Source of the DNA: Cellulosimicrobium protaetiae
GTDB taxonomy: Bacteria; Actinomycetota; Actinomycetes; Actinomycetales; Cellulomonadaceae
DNA: 64,000 bases
Assembly (NCBI RefSeq): GCF_009708005.2
Contig: NZ_CP052757.1
Span: 1-64,000 of the forward strand
Direction of reading: 5' to 3'
Shown here one piece after another: positions 1 through 8,358 of this stretch (the stretch's first letter is position 1; each line of letters opens with the position of its first letter). The notes beneath the pieces are model-generated. The model was not told the DNA's origin, searched no databases, and saw only the letters and a list, made by a program, of their open reading frames with translations. The position numbers were made by a program, and so were the translations under genes.

Positions 1-1232
1 CCGGCGGCGACCTCCGCCGCACCCACGGCGAGCGGCCGCAGCGCGGCGAGCTGCTGGTCGAGCGCGACGCACGCGGGTGACGTCGGGTCCGCCGCGCACC
101 CGGCGGCGACCTTCTGCTGCTCGACCCCGGCGACGACCTGGGCGAGACCGCCCGCCACGTCACGCGATCCCGTCGCGAGCCGCGTCCCGAGGGCGGGGAG
201 CGACGTGGACGTGCCGTCGGGCAGCCGGACGTCGGCGATCGACGCGTCGAGCGTGCCGAGCCCGCTCGCGAGGCTCGCCGCCCCCGTGGCCACACCGGAC
301 ACGCCGTCGGCGAGGCCCTGCGCCCCGGTGGCGAGCTGGTCCGCACCCGTCGCGCTCTGCCCGACCCCGTCCGCCACCTGGCGGGACCCCGAGGCGAGGC
401 CCCGTGCGCCGGTCGCGACGCCGTCGGCCCCGGACGCGAGCTGGTCGGCGCCCGTGCCGAGCTCGTCGACACCGGACGCGAGCGCACCGGCGCCGGTCGC
501 GAGCTCGCCCGCGCCCGACGCGAGCTGCGTCGCGCCGTCGTCCGCCTGCGCCGCGCCGTCGGCGAGCTGGTCCGCGCCGTCCGCGGCCTCGCCGAGCTGC
601 TCGTTCAGCGTCGTGAAGCCGACGAGCACACCGTCGACGTAGTTCTCGGTGAGCGTCGTGCCGAGCACGGACGTCGCGGTGGTCGTGACGATGCGTGCGA
701 GCGCCTCGTCGACGACCCGCCCGCCGGGGGCGGTCTCGACGGTCAGCGTGGCCTGGGTCGCGTCGGACGCGTCGCCGCTGAACGACGTGGCCGCCGCGGA
801 GAAGTCCTCCGGGATGGTCACGACGGCCGAGTACGTCCCGTCGGCGAGGCCCGACGCCGCGTCGTCGGCATCGGTGATGACCCAGTCGTAGTTGGTCGCG
901 CCGGGGTCGGGCTGGACGGCGACGGGCCCGGTGTCCGTCGAAGCCGCACCGCCGCTCACCAGCCCGGCCGTGAGCTGCCGTCCCAGCGGGACGGTCTGGC
1001 CGTCCACCTCGACGGGCTCGTCGAGGTTGACGATCGCCGCCTTCACCGTGTCTAGCCGCTCCTGCGGGTCCCACAACGCCCACAGCAGCAGACCGAGCAC
1101 GGCGAGCGGCAGCGCGACGGCGGCGGCCACGGTCCACGCGCGCCGCGCGTCGACCCGGGTCCGGGCGCCGGCGGGCGGCGCGTCCGGGGTGGTCGGGTCG
1201 GTCTGCGCCGTGTCGGGCGGGAAGACGCTCAT
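1..1232 (-). CDS. YhgE/Pip-family membrane protein (3' end beyond window)
   Basis: The reading frame opens with ATG at 1230-1232 and runs off the left edge, so only about the first 410 residues are seen. An N-terminal membrane helix (about residues 31-52) is followed by an extracellular domain. From about residue 185 there is a long run of 7-residue repeats of the type ADGxxQLASG. This is the hallmark of the YhgE/Pip family (phage-infection-protein-like ABC-2-type membrane proteins). The C-terminal membrane block typical of the family would lie outside the window. The start codon overlaps the stop of the upstream MMPL gene (ATGA), so the two are translationally coupled. The family is linked to export, but no substrate is known; the role here is inferred from the neighbour. 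Confidence 0.85.
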   Translation of the reverse strand, partial: MSVFPPDTAQTDPTTPDAPPAGARTRVDARRAWTVAAAVALPLAVLGLLLWALWDPQERLDTVKAAIVNLDEPVEVDGQTVPLGRQLTAGLVSGGAASTDTGPVAVQPDPGATNYDWVITDADDAASGLADGTYSAVVTIPEDFSAAATSFSGDASDATQATLTVETAPGGRVVDEALARIVTTTATSVLGTTLTENYVDGVLVGFTTLNEQLGEAADGADQLADGAAQADDGATQLASGAGELATGAGALASGVDELGTGADQLASGADGVATGARGLASGSRQVADGVGQSATGADQLATGAQGLADGVSGVATGAASLASGLGTLDASIADVRLPDGTSTSLPALGTRLATGSRDVAGGLAQVVAGVEQQKVAAGCAADPTSPACVALDQQLAALRPLAVGAAEVAA

Positions 1233-4200
1233 GCGGGCACCTCCTCGGTGCGCGGGCCAGCGACGGACGCCGGGTCGGTGGGTGCGGGCACCGTGTGGGC
1301 GGGGTCGGGGGCGTGCAGGTCGAGCACCTGCGTCCCCGGTGGGGCGAGGTCGGTCGGCGCGGGCCCGACCGCGCCCAGGACGACCGCCGTCCCGCGCGCG
1401 GTGGCCTGCGCGAGCGCCTCGGCCAGCGCGGCCCGCTCGGCGGGCGACGTGACGGCGTCCGTCCCGACGACGGCGAGCAGCCGCGGGTCCTCGCGCAGCA
1501 GCGCGGTGACGGCCGACGCCGCGGGCACGCGGTGCGCGGCGGGCGCCGGGGCGTCGCCGGGCAGGGCCGCGACGTCGGCCGCGAGGTCGACGAGGGCGAC
1601 CCGGCGCCGCACGCTCAGCGCGCGCTCGGGCAGGACGAGCCCGGTCACCTTGAGCGCCCCCGAGGCCGGCCTGAGCCGTCCGGCGAGCGCCAGCACGACC
1701 CCCGACACCGCCGCGGGCGACGCCCCGTGCACGACGAGCGACCCGCCGTCGGGCACGCGCACGGTGACCGGCTCGGCGAGCGGGCCGTGCGCCCCGGCGA
1801 CCACGAGGTCGTGCGCGACGACCGCGTCCGTGCTGCCGGGCTCCGGCCAGTCCGCGAGCGCGAGCTCCTTGGACAGCCCCTCGCCCTCGACGTCGAACGA
1901 GGGCAGCACGCGGTCGAGCCAGCGCGGCATCCACCACGCCTTGTCGCCGAGCATCGCGAGCACGGCGGGCACGAGCGTCATGCGCACGACGAACGCGTCG
2001 ACGAGCACCCCGACCGCGAGCCCGAGGGCGATGGGTTTGAGGCTCATGTCGCCCTCGGGCACAAACGCCACGAACACCGCGAACATGATGACCGCCGCCG
2101 CGGTGACGACCTTCGCCGACGCCTGGAAACCCGTGAAGATCGAGCGTCGCGCCTTCCCGGAGTGGACGTAGTCCTCCCGGATGCGCGCCACGAGGAACAC
2201 CTCGTAGTCCATCGCGAGTCCGAACAGCACGCCCATGAGCACGATCGGCATGAACGAGATGACCGGGCCGAGCCGTGTGACGTGCAGCGCGTCCGCCAGG
2301 ACGCCGTGCTCGAACACGAGCGTCACCACGCCGAACGCCGCGCCCACGGAGAACAGGTAGCCGAGCGTCGCCTTGATCGGGACCGCGATCGACCGGAACA
2401 CCATCGTCAGCAGCACGAGCGACAGCCCGACGACGACGAACGCGAACGGCAGCAGCGCCGCCCCGAGCTTCGCCGACACGTCGATCCCCACCGCCGTGAA
2501 GCCCGTGACGGACAGGTCGACCCCGTACTCGTCGAGGAAGTGGTCGTGCTGCGACCGGATCTCCGTGACGAGGTCCTTGGTCTCCTCCGAGTCCGGCGCG
2601 CCGGTCGGCACGACCTGCACGATGCCCGTGTCCCCGGTGAGGTTCGGCGTCGCGAGCGGGACGTCCGCGACGCCCGGCAGACCGGCGATCTCGTCGCCCA
2701 GGTCGTCCATGAGCCCCACCGGGTCCGTCGACGTGACGATCGTGCCCGTCACGATGAGCGGCCCGTTGAAGCCGGGCCCGAAGTGCTCCGACACGAGGTC
2801 GTACGTGACGCGCGCCTGGTTGTCCTCGGGCAGCGTCCCCGCGTCGGGCAGCGCGAGCTGCAGGTCCCGCGCGGGCAGGGTCAGCAGCACGATCGCCGCG
2901 ACCACGAGCCCGATCGTCAGCAGCGGGACCCGCGTGACGGTCCGCACCCACCCCGCGAAGAACCGGTTCCGGTGCTCGATCGTGGTCGGGCCCGAGACGT
3001 CGGTGGTCGGGTCCGCGGCGGGCGCGGCCTCGGTGCTCGGGGCTGCCGCGCCGTCGCCCTGGTCGTCCGGGCGGAGGTTCACGAGCGCGGCTTGACGCCC
3101 CTTCGCATCCGAGTCCGCCCCCACCGCTCGTCCGTCACGTCGCCCAGTCGTCTCGTCGAGGTCCGACGCCGCCACATCGGTCCCGCGTCGAACAGGCGCT
3201 TCCGGTCCGTCCTGGAACCGGGACGAGCCAGGACCACCTGCTCGGCCCGCCGGTATGGCCTGGTCGCCGCGTCCGCGCGTGCCTCCCGCACGCCGCCGAC
3301 CACGTCCACGACGGCGGCGCGGAGCCTTCGGGCGGAGCCGCTCGCCCGCGAAGCCGAGCATCGCGGGCAGCAGCGTGACCGAGACGAGGACGGCGAGGCC
3401 GACTCCGACGGCGGCGGCGACGCCCATGACGGTGAGGAACGGGATGCCGGCGACGCCGAGGCCGACGAGCGCGATCATGACGGTGAGGCCGGCGAAGATG
3501 ACGGCGGAGCCGGCGGTCGCGACGGAGCGGGCCGCGGCTTCCTCGACGGTCAGCCCGCTCGCGAGCTCGTCGCGGTGGCGGGACACGATGAAGAGCGCGT
3601 AGTCGATGCCGACGGCGAGGCCGAGCATGACGGCGAGCATCGGGGTCGTGGAGTTGATCTGGGCGACCGCCGTCGCGGCGAACAGCAGGCCCATGGTCAC
3701 GCCGACGCCCATGATCGCGTTGAGGAGCGGGAGCCCGGCGGCCACGAACGACCCGAAGGTGAGGACGAGGACGACGAGCGCGACGAGCAGGCCGAGCGCC
3801 TCGGTGACGGTGAGCGTGGGGAACTCGGTGCTGAAGAGCTGCCCGCCGAGGGCCGCCTGCGCGCCGTCGGGCAGGGCGGCGGCGAGGTCGTCGACGGCGG
3901 CCGCGAGGTCGTCCTTCGTGGCGTCGCTGACCTCGCTCTCCCCCTGGTCGAGCTGGACGGTCAGGAGGGTCGCGACGTCGTCGTCGCTGACGGACGCGGG
4001 CATCGTGTCGTCGTAGGGCGAGGTGACGCCGGCGACGTGGTCGATGCTCCCGAGCGCCGCGACGGCGTCCTCGACGGGCTCGCGCACGGAGTCGTCCTCG
4101 ATCGTGGAGCCGTCGGGCGCGACGACCACGACCTGCGCGCTCGCGCCGCTGACCTGCGGGAAGGTCGTGGCGAGGCGGTCGAGCGCGGCCTGGGACTCGG

Positions 4201-4348
4201 TGCCGGGGATGGACACCTGGTCGTCGAGGCCCTGGCCGACGAGGCCGGCGAGCGCCCCGGCGAGGACGAGGATCCCGATCCACGCCGCGAGGACGAGGCG
4301 GCGCGCGCCGACCGCCCACCGGCCGAGCGAGTACAGCGCTGAGGACAC
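1229..4348 (-). CDS. MMPL/RND-type transporter with degenerate ABC-ATPase-like tail
   Basis: A 1039-residue inner-membrane protein. GTG at 4346-4348 is chosen because AGGAGG lies 6 nt upstream; a longer frame exists but lacks a ribosome site. Two MMPL halves are seen: each has one helix, an extracellular domain, then five helices, with MMPL-like motifs around VGIDYALFIVSRHRDE and GLAMDYEVFLVARIREDY. Proton-driven export of lipids or drugs is known for the family. Residues about 843-1039 are not MMPL. They follow the order of an ABC ATPase (GGSLVVHGASP in place of Walker A, AGRLRPASGALKVTG, LLAVVGTDAV), but the Walker A lysine and Walker B acidic pair are absent, so this part probably does not hydrolyse ATP. 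The cytoplasmic linker at residues about 340-421 is Arg-rich and has codon use unlike the rest. Divergent from the TetR gene and coupled to the YhgE/Pip gene. Confidence 0.85.
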   Translation of the reverse strand: MSSALYSLGRWAVGARRLVLAAWIGILVLAGALAGLVGQGLDDQVSIPGTESQAALDRLATTFPQVSGASAQVVVVAPDGSTIEDDSVREPVEDAVAALGSIDHVAGVTSPYDDTMPASVSDDDVATLLTVQLDQGESEVSDATKDDLAAAVDDLAAALPDGAQAALGGQLFSTEFPTLTVTEALGLLVALVVLVLTFGSFVAAGLPLLNAIMGVGVTMGLLFAATAVAQINSTTPMLAVMLGLAVGIDYALFIVSRHRDELASGLTVEEAAARSVATAGSAVIFAGLTVMIALVGLGVAGIPFLTVMGVAAAVGVGLAVLVSVTLLPAMLGFAGERLRPKAPRRRRGRGRRRAGGTRGRGDQAIPAGRAGGPGSSRFQDGPEAPVRRGTDVAASDLDETTGRRDGRAVGADSDAKGRQAALVNLRPDDQGDGAAAPSTEAAPAADPTTDVSGPTTIEHRNRFFAGWVRTVTRVPLLTIGLVVAAIVLLTLPARDLQLALPDAGTLPEDNQARVTYDLVSEHFGPGFNGPLIVTGTIVTSTDPVGLMDDLGDEIAGLPGVADVPLATPNLTGDTGIVQVVPTGAPDSEETKDLVTEIRSQHDHFLDEYGVDLSVTGFTAVGIDVSAKLGAALLPFAFVVVGLSLVLLTMVFRSIAVPIKATLGYLFSVGAAFGVVTLVFEHGVLADALHVTRLGPVISFMPIVLMGVLFGLAMDYEVFLVARIREDYVHSGKARRSIFTGFQASAKVVTAAAVIMFAVFVAFVPEGDMSLKPIALGLAVGVLVDAFVVRMTLVPAVLAMLGDKAWWMPRWLDRVLPSFDVEGEGLSKELALADWPEPGSTDAVVAHDLVVAGAHGPLAEPVTVRVPDGGSLVVHGASPAAVSGVVLALAGRLRPASGALKVTGLVLPERALSVRRRVALVDLAADVAALPGDAPAPAAHRVPAASAVTALLREDPRLLAVVGTDAVTSPAERAALAEALAQATARGTAVVLGAVGPAPTDLAPPGTQVLDLHAPDPAHTVPAPTDPASVAGPRTEEVPA

Positions 4349-4395
4349 GAGCGGCCTCCTGGGAGAGTGCGGGACGGAATTCAGGATACGCCGCT

Positions 4396-4423
4396 GTATC
4401 CGATACGGGAACGTATCCGATAC
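4396..4423. promoter_or_regulatory. Tandem operator for the divergent TetR regulator
   Basis: Two identical 11-bp near-palindromes, GTATCCGATAC, lie at 4396-4406 and 4413-4423, 17 bp apart, between the divergent MMPL and TetR genes. A partial third element (GGATAC) lies at 4384-4389. TACACT at 4421-4426 could be a -10 element reading towards the TetR gene. Short tandem palindromes between a TetR gene and the exporter it controls are the usual operator layout. Binding by the adjacent TetR protein is inferred. Confidence 0.65.
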
Positions 4424-4476
4424 ACTGGTGCATCGCAAGGCCGTCCGTTCGGGCGGCACCCTCCGACAGTGGGAGC

Positions 4477-5187
4477 ATGTCCGGCGTGACGACGGACCTC
4501 GACCCGACCCGCGTCGGCCGCGACCCCGCGCGGGGCGGCGACGCCCCGATCTCGCCGCGGCGCGAGCGCACGCGCGAGCGCCTTCTTGACGCCGCCTACG
4601 GGTTGTTCGCCGAGCACGGCATCAACGGCACCTCCATCGAGGCCGTGTGCGAGGCCGCGGGCTTCACGCGCGGGGCGTTCTACTCGAACTTCGAGTCCAA
4701 GGAGGAGCTCTTCCTCGCGCTCAGCGAGCGGGAGATCCGCCAGCGCATGCGCAGCCTCGAGCACGCCGTCGAGCACCTGCCCGAGCACCCGGTGCAGGAC
4801 GGCGTCATCGCACCCGAGACGATCGCGACGATCGTCGCGGCGGTCATGGACGACCCGCGGGACGAGCGCCGCTGGTGCCTCATGAACGCCGAGCTCGAGC
4901 TCCTCGCGCTGCGCGACCCCCACGTCGCCGCCCGGTTCGCAGAGCAGGAGGAGTCGTTCCGCGCCGAGCTCGCGGGCATCCTCACGCGCGTGCTCACGGG
5001 GGTCGGCATGCGCTTCGCGATCGACCCCGCCGCGGCGACGCGCGCGCTCATCAGCGCCTACACGTGCGCCGCGCGCGACGCCTTCCTCACGCCCGACGGC
5101 GACGACGCCGTGCGGCGCGCGCAGGCGGCGGACTGGCTGCCCGCTCTCGTCGGCCGGCTCGTCGAACCGGACCCCGACGCGGACTGA
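4477..5187 (+). CDS. TetR/AcrR-family transcriptional regulator
   Basis: A 236-residue regulator. The N-terminal helix-turn-helix is at about residues 28-75: RERTRERLLDAAYGLFAEHG, then TSIEAVCEAAGFTRGAFYSNF, with the usual recognition-helix ending YxNFxSKEELF. The C-terminal ligand domain is unspecific. It is transcribed away from the MMPL/YhgE genes, and the tandem GTATCCGATAC sites lie between them, so it most likely represses that export operon and itself. ATG 4477 is used. GGGAG lies almost directly in front of it, which is too close to be ideal, so a GTG nine bases downstream is possible. Confidence 0.88.
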   Translation: MSGVTTDLDPTRVGRDPARGGDAPISPRRERTRERLLDAAYGLFAEHGINGTSIEAVCEAAGFTRGAFYSNFESKEELFLALSEREIRQRMRSLEHAVEHLPEHPVQDGVIAPETIATIVAAVMDDPRDERRWCLMNAELELLALRDPHVAARFAEQEESFRAELAGILTRVLTGVGMRFAIDPAAATRALISAYTCAARDAFLTPDGDDAVRRAQAADWLPALVGRLVEPDPDAD

Positions 5188-5243
5188 CGCCGCACCTGTC
5201 GACACGGCGAGGCCCTGTGGGTGGCGCAGGTCACACTGGCGCC

Positions 5244-5609
5244 ATGACACTCACCTTCAGCGGCGCCGTGGTCGACTGCGCCGACCCCGCCGTCGTGGCG
5301 GACTTCTGGCAGGCCGCGCTCGGCTGGACCGGGCGCGACACCGGGCCGCACGGCGAGGCCGTGCTCTACCCGCGCGACGGCGAGACGGTCCTCGGGCCGC
5401 CGAGCCTCGTCTTCCAGCGGGTCCCCGAGGGCAAGGCCGTCAAGAACCGGGTGCACCTCGACTTCTCGTCGTCCACCCAGGCCGCCGACGTCGCGCGGCT
5501 GGAGGGGCTCGGCGCGCGGCGCGTCGACGTGGGCCAGGGCGCGCACGAGACGTTCGTCGTGATGGCGGACGTCGAGGGCAACGAGTTCTGCGTGCTGCGC
5601 GGGGACTGA
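5244..5609 (+). CDS. VOC-superfamily glyoxalase-like protein
   Basis: A 121-residue single-unit VOC-fold protein: betaalphabetabetabeta pattern with TFSGAVVDCADPAVVADFWQAALGW at the start and VMADVEGNEFCVL at the end. The second half resembles the glyoxalase_6 type (HLDFSSSTQAADVARLEGLGA). His and Glu at positions matching metal ligands are present (HLDF; EFCVL), but the substrate cannot be told. Members include dioxygenases, isomerases and antibiotic-binding proteins. It lies 56 nt after the TetR gene and reads the same way, so it may be cotranscribed. Confidence 0.8.
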   Translation: MTLTFSGAVVDCADPAVVADFWQAALGWTGRDTGPHGEAVLYPRDGETVLGPPSLVFQRVPEGKAVKNRVHLDFSSSTQAADVARLEGLGARRVDVGQGAHETFVVMADVEGNEFCVLRGD

Positions 5610-5715
5610 CCTCGGGAGCGGTGTCACGACCGCGCCCCCTCCTCGGTCGAACGGTCGTCAGGACGCGCCGCGGCGGCTCGCCCGGTCCGTCCCCCGACCG
5701 ACGGAGGAGACAGCC

Positions 5716-6477
5716 ATGCCCGAGAACCCGCTCGTCGTGCTCCTGCACGGCGCGTTCGCCGAGTCCGCGAGCTGGGCGGGCGTCATCGCCCGGCTCCGCG
5801 CGCACGACGTCGACACCCTCGCGCTCGCGAACCCCCTGCGCAGCCTCGTGACGGACGCGCAGTACCTGCGCGACGCCGTCGGCGACACCGGACGACCGCT
5901 CCTGCTCGTCGGCCACTCCTACGGCGGCATGGTCGTCACCGAGGCCGCCGCCGAGGGCCTCGGCGACGTCGCCGGTCTCGTCTACGTCGCCGCGTTCGCC
6001 CCCGAGACCGGCGAGAGCGCGGTGGACCTCGCCGGACGGTTCCCCGGCAGCACGCTCGCCGACGCGCTGGAGAGCACGCCGCTCGTGGACGACCTCGACG
6101 ACCTCTGGATCCGCCCCGACACCTACCACGCCCAGTTCGCCGCGGACGTCGACGAGGACACCGCGTACGTCGCGGCCCGGACGCAGCGCCCCGTCACGGA
6201 CGTCGCGCTGAACCAGATGCTGCTCGCCGGCACGCCGGCCTGGAAGGCCGTGCCGTCGTGGTTCGTCTTCGGCTCCGAGGACCGCAACATCCCCGTGGCG
6301 GCGCACCGCTGGATGGCGGAGCGCGCCGGGGCGCGAGGGGTGGACGAGGTGGAGGGTGCGTCCCACGCCGTCGCCGTCTCCGCGCCGGACCGTGTCGCAC
6401 GCACCGTGCTCGACGCCCTCGCCGCGACACGCGCGGCCGCCGTCGGACCCGGCGAGACCGCGAGGAGCCGACGATGA
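5716..6477 (+). CDS. Alpha/beta hydrolase
   Basis: A 253-residue cytosolic hydrolase. LLHGAFAESASW at residues 9-20 supplies the oxyanion region. GHSYGG at 66-71 is the nucleophile elbow (Ser68), and a late His lies in EGASHAVAVSAPDRVA. The spacing fits the small esterase/EstC-like group. A good ribosome site (GGAGGAGA) precedes ATG 5716. Its stop overlaps the start of the next hydrolase gene (ATGA), so the two form an operon. The substrate is unknown. Confidence 0.85.
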   Translation: MPENPLVVLLHGAFAESASWAGVIARLRAHDVDTLALANPLRSLVTDAQYLRDAVGDTGRPLLLVGHSYGGMVVTEAAAEGLGDVAGLVYVAAFAPETGESAVDLAGRFPGSTLADALESTPLVDDLDDLWIRPDTYHAQFAADVDEDTAYVAARTQRPVTDVALNQMLLAGTPAWKAVPSWFVFGSEDRNIPVAAHRWMAERAGARGVDEVEGASHAVAVSAPDRVARTVLDALAATRAAAVGPGETARSRR

Positions 6478-7397
6478 TCACGACCACCGCTCTCGGGCCG
6501 GTCACGACCGTCGACGCCGGACCGCTCACCGTCGGGTACGTGGACGCGGGCGACCCCACCGGCTCGCCCGTGGTGCTCCTCCACGGCTACCCGTACGACG
6601 TCCACAGCTACGCCGGGGTGGTGCCCCTGCTCGCCGCCGAAGGGCTGCGCGTCGTCGTGCCCTACCTGCGCGGCCACGGCCCGACGACGTTCCGCGACCC
6701 GGGCACCGTCCGCTCCGGCCAGCAGGGAGCCCTGGGGGCGGACCTCCTCGCACTCCTCGACGCGCTCGGCCTCGACTCACCCGTGCTCGCCGGGTACGAC
6801 TGGGGCGGGCGCGCGGCGTGCGTCGTCGCCGCGCTGTGGCCGGAGCGCGTCCGCGGGCTGGTCTCCGTGAACGGGTACCTCGTGCAGGACGTCGCAGCCT
6901 CACGGACGCCGATCCGCCCCGACCTGGAGGCCGGGTTCTGGTACTTCTGGTACTTCTCGACCGAGCGCGGTCGTCGCGGCCTGGCCCAGAACCGCGCGGA
7001 GATCGCGCGCGTCATCTGGGCCCGGAACTCTCCGGAGCGGTCGTTCACCGACGCCGAGCTCGCGCGGACCGCCGCCGCGTTCGACAACCCGGACCACGTC
7101 GACGTCGTCATCCACTCCTACCGTCACCGGCTCGGGCTGGCCCCGGGCGACCCGGCGTACGAGGACGTCGAGCGGCGCCTCGCCGCGCTGCCGCGGATCG
7201 ACGTCCCGACGATCACGCTCGACGGGCTTGCCGACGGCAACTTCCCGGCGACCGACGGGTCACCGACGGCGCGGTTCTTCGGCGGACCGCGCGAGCACCG
7301 CCAGGTACCGCACGCCGGTCACGACCTGCCCGCCGAGGCACCCGCGGCGTTCGCACAGGCCGTCCTCGACCTGGTGCGTCGCCCGGCCGGCGGCTGA
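6474..7397 (+). CDS. Alpha/beta hydrolase of the epoxide hydrolase/haloalkane dehalogenase type
   Basis: A 307-residue protein starting at ATG 6474, which overlaps the previous stop and has GAGGAG in front. HGYP at 37-40 matches the HGxP oxyanion motif. The nucleophile elbow reads GYDWGG, so the nucleophile is Asp109 rather than Ser. This Asp is typical of epoxide hydrolases and haloalkane dehalogenases. The cap domain includes FWYFWYFSTERGR, and the catalytic His is in VPHAGHDLPAEAP. The aromatic, Tyr-containing cap favours an epoxide hydrolase, though the reaction is not proven. It ends 6 nt from the convergent WYL gene. Confidence 0.8.
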   Translation: MITTTALGPVTTVDAGPLTVGYVDAGDPTGSPVVLLHGYPYDVHSYAGVVPLLAAEGLRVVVPYLRGHGPTTFRDPGTVRSGQQGALGADLLALLDALGLDSPVLAGYDWGGRAACVVAALWPERVRGLVSVNGYLVQDVAASRTPIRPDLEAGFWYFWYFSTERGRRGLAQNRAEIARVIWARNSPERSFTDAELARTAAAFDNPDHVDVVIHSYRHRLGLAPGDPAYEDVERRLAALPRIDVPTITLDGLADGNFPATDGSPTARFFGGPREHRQVPHAGHDLPAEAPAAFAQAVLDLVRRPAGG

Positions 7398-7403
7398 CGC
7401 GCG

Positions 7404-8255
7404 TCATCCTGGGTCGGGGCCGTAGACCGCCGTCGCGCCGGCGGGAGGCTCGCCGACGTCCGCGACCGGGCGGGGCACGAACGTCTGCGCGGTGAGGTCG
7501 GCACGCTCGACGCGCGACAGCCGGAACCAGCGGATCGCCTCGCGCGACCGGCACCAGGCGACGAGGTACCACCGCCCGTCGGTGTGCGCGAGCAGCACGG
7601 GCTCGACCCGGCGCGTCGACGTCGCGCCCCGTCCGTCCCGGTAGCGGATCGCGAGCACGCGCGACCCGGCCAGCGCCTGCTCGACGGCACGCAGCACCCC
7701 GAGGTGCGACCGCGCACGCCCGACGACGTCCCCGCCGCGCGCTGCGTCGTCGTCGCCGTGCGGGGCGTCGGCCCCGGGTGACGCGTCGGGCCCGGGAGAG
7801 GCAGTGGCGTCGGACCGCAGGGGCGCCCCGGCGGTGTCTCCCGCGGCGGGCACGGAGCCCGCGTCGTGGCGGACCCACACGCGCGCGGCGAGCGCCTCGG
7901 CCCGGTCGCGGTCACCGCTCGCGAGCGCGTCCCAGACCTTGCCGCGCGCCGCGAGCGCGTCGACGGCGAACGGGCTTCCCGGTGGGAGCGTCGCGAGGGC
8001 CACCGCCACGGCCACGGCCTGGCTGGGCGTGAAGTTCACCGGGGGCAGGGACGCCCGCGGGTCGAGCACGTACCCGCCGCCGGGGCCCGCCTGGGCCCAG
8101 ATGGTCAGCCCCGCCTGCTGCAGCGCGGCGACGTCGCGCTTGATCGTCCGTTCGCTCACCTCGAGCACGGCCGCGAGTCGCGGACCCGTGGTCCCGGTGC
8201 GTCCCGCGCGGCGCAGCTCCTCCGCGAGCGCGTAGAGCCGCTCGGTCCTGTTCAT
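7404..8255 (-). CDS. WYL-domain HTH transcriptional regulator (YafY-like)
   Basis: A 283-residue regulator. ATG at 8253-8255 is chosen because GGGAGGGG lies just upstream. The N-terminal winged helix covers residues about 1-70 (LAAVLEVSERTIKRDVAALQQAGL, then the wing GPGGGYVL). The C-terminal WYL domain reads ILAIRYRDGRG...VEPVLLAHTDGRWYLVAWC...FRLSRV. WYL domains sense small ligands or nucleic acids, and such regulators occur near stress, defence and catabolic genes. Between the two domains is a low-complexity Gly/Asp/Ala stretch that looks like a flexible insert. It is convergent with the hydrolase pair and upstream of the MATE gene on the same strand; its target is unknown. Confidence 0.85.
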   Translation of the reverse strand: MNRTERLYALAEELRRAGRTGTTGPRLAAVLEVSERTIKRDVAALQQAGLTIWAQAGPGGGYVLDPRASLPPVNFTPSQAVAVAVALATLPPGSPFAVDALAARGKVWDALASGDRDRAEALAARVWVRHDAGSVPAAGDTAGAPLRSDATASPGPDASPGADAPHGDDDAARGGDVVGRARSHLGVLRAVEQALAGSRVLAIRYRDGRGATSTRRVEPVLLAHTDGRWYLVAWCRSREAIRWFRLSRVERADLTAQTFVPRPVADVGEPPAGATAVYGPDPG

Positions 8256-8358
8256 GCCACCCCTCCCCCGCCCGCTCCGGCCCACCGATCGCCGGCCGCG
8301 GCGCCCGGTCCATCATCGGCCCGCCGGGCACGCCCGGCCGCGCCGCCGCACCGGTGCG

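Noticed and set aside
3079-3309. A 76-residue frame inside the MMPL linker on the minus strand
   Set aside because: Its GC3 is higher than the MMPL frame there, but no ribosome site or family supports it. It is kept only as evidence for the linker anomaly.
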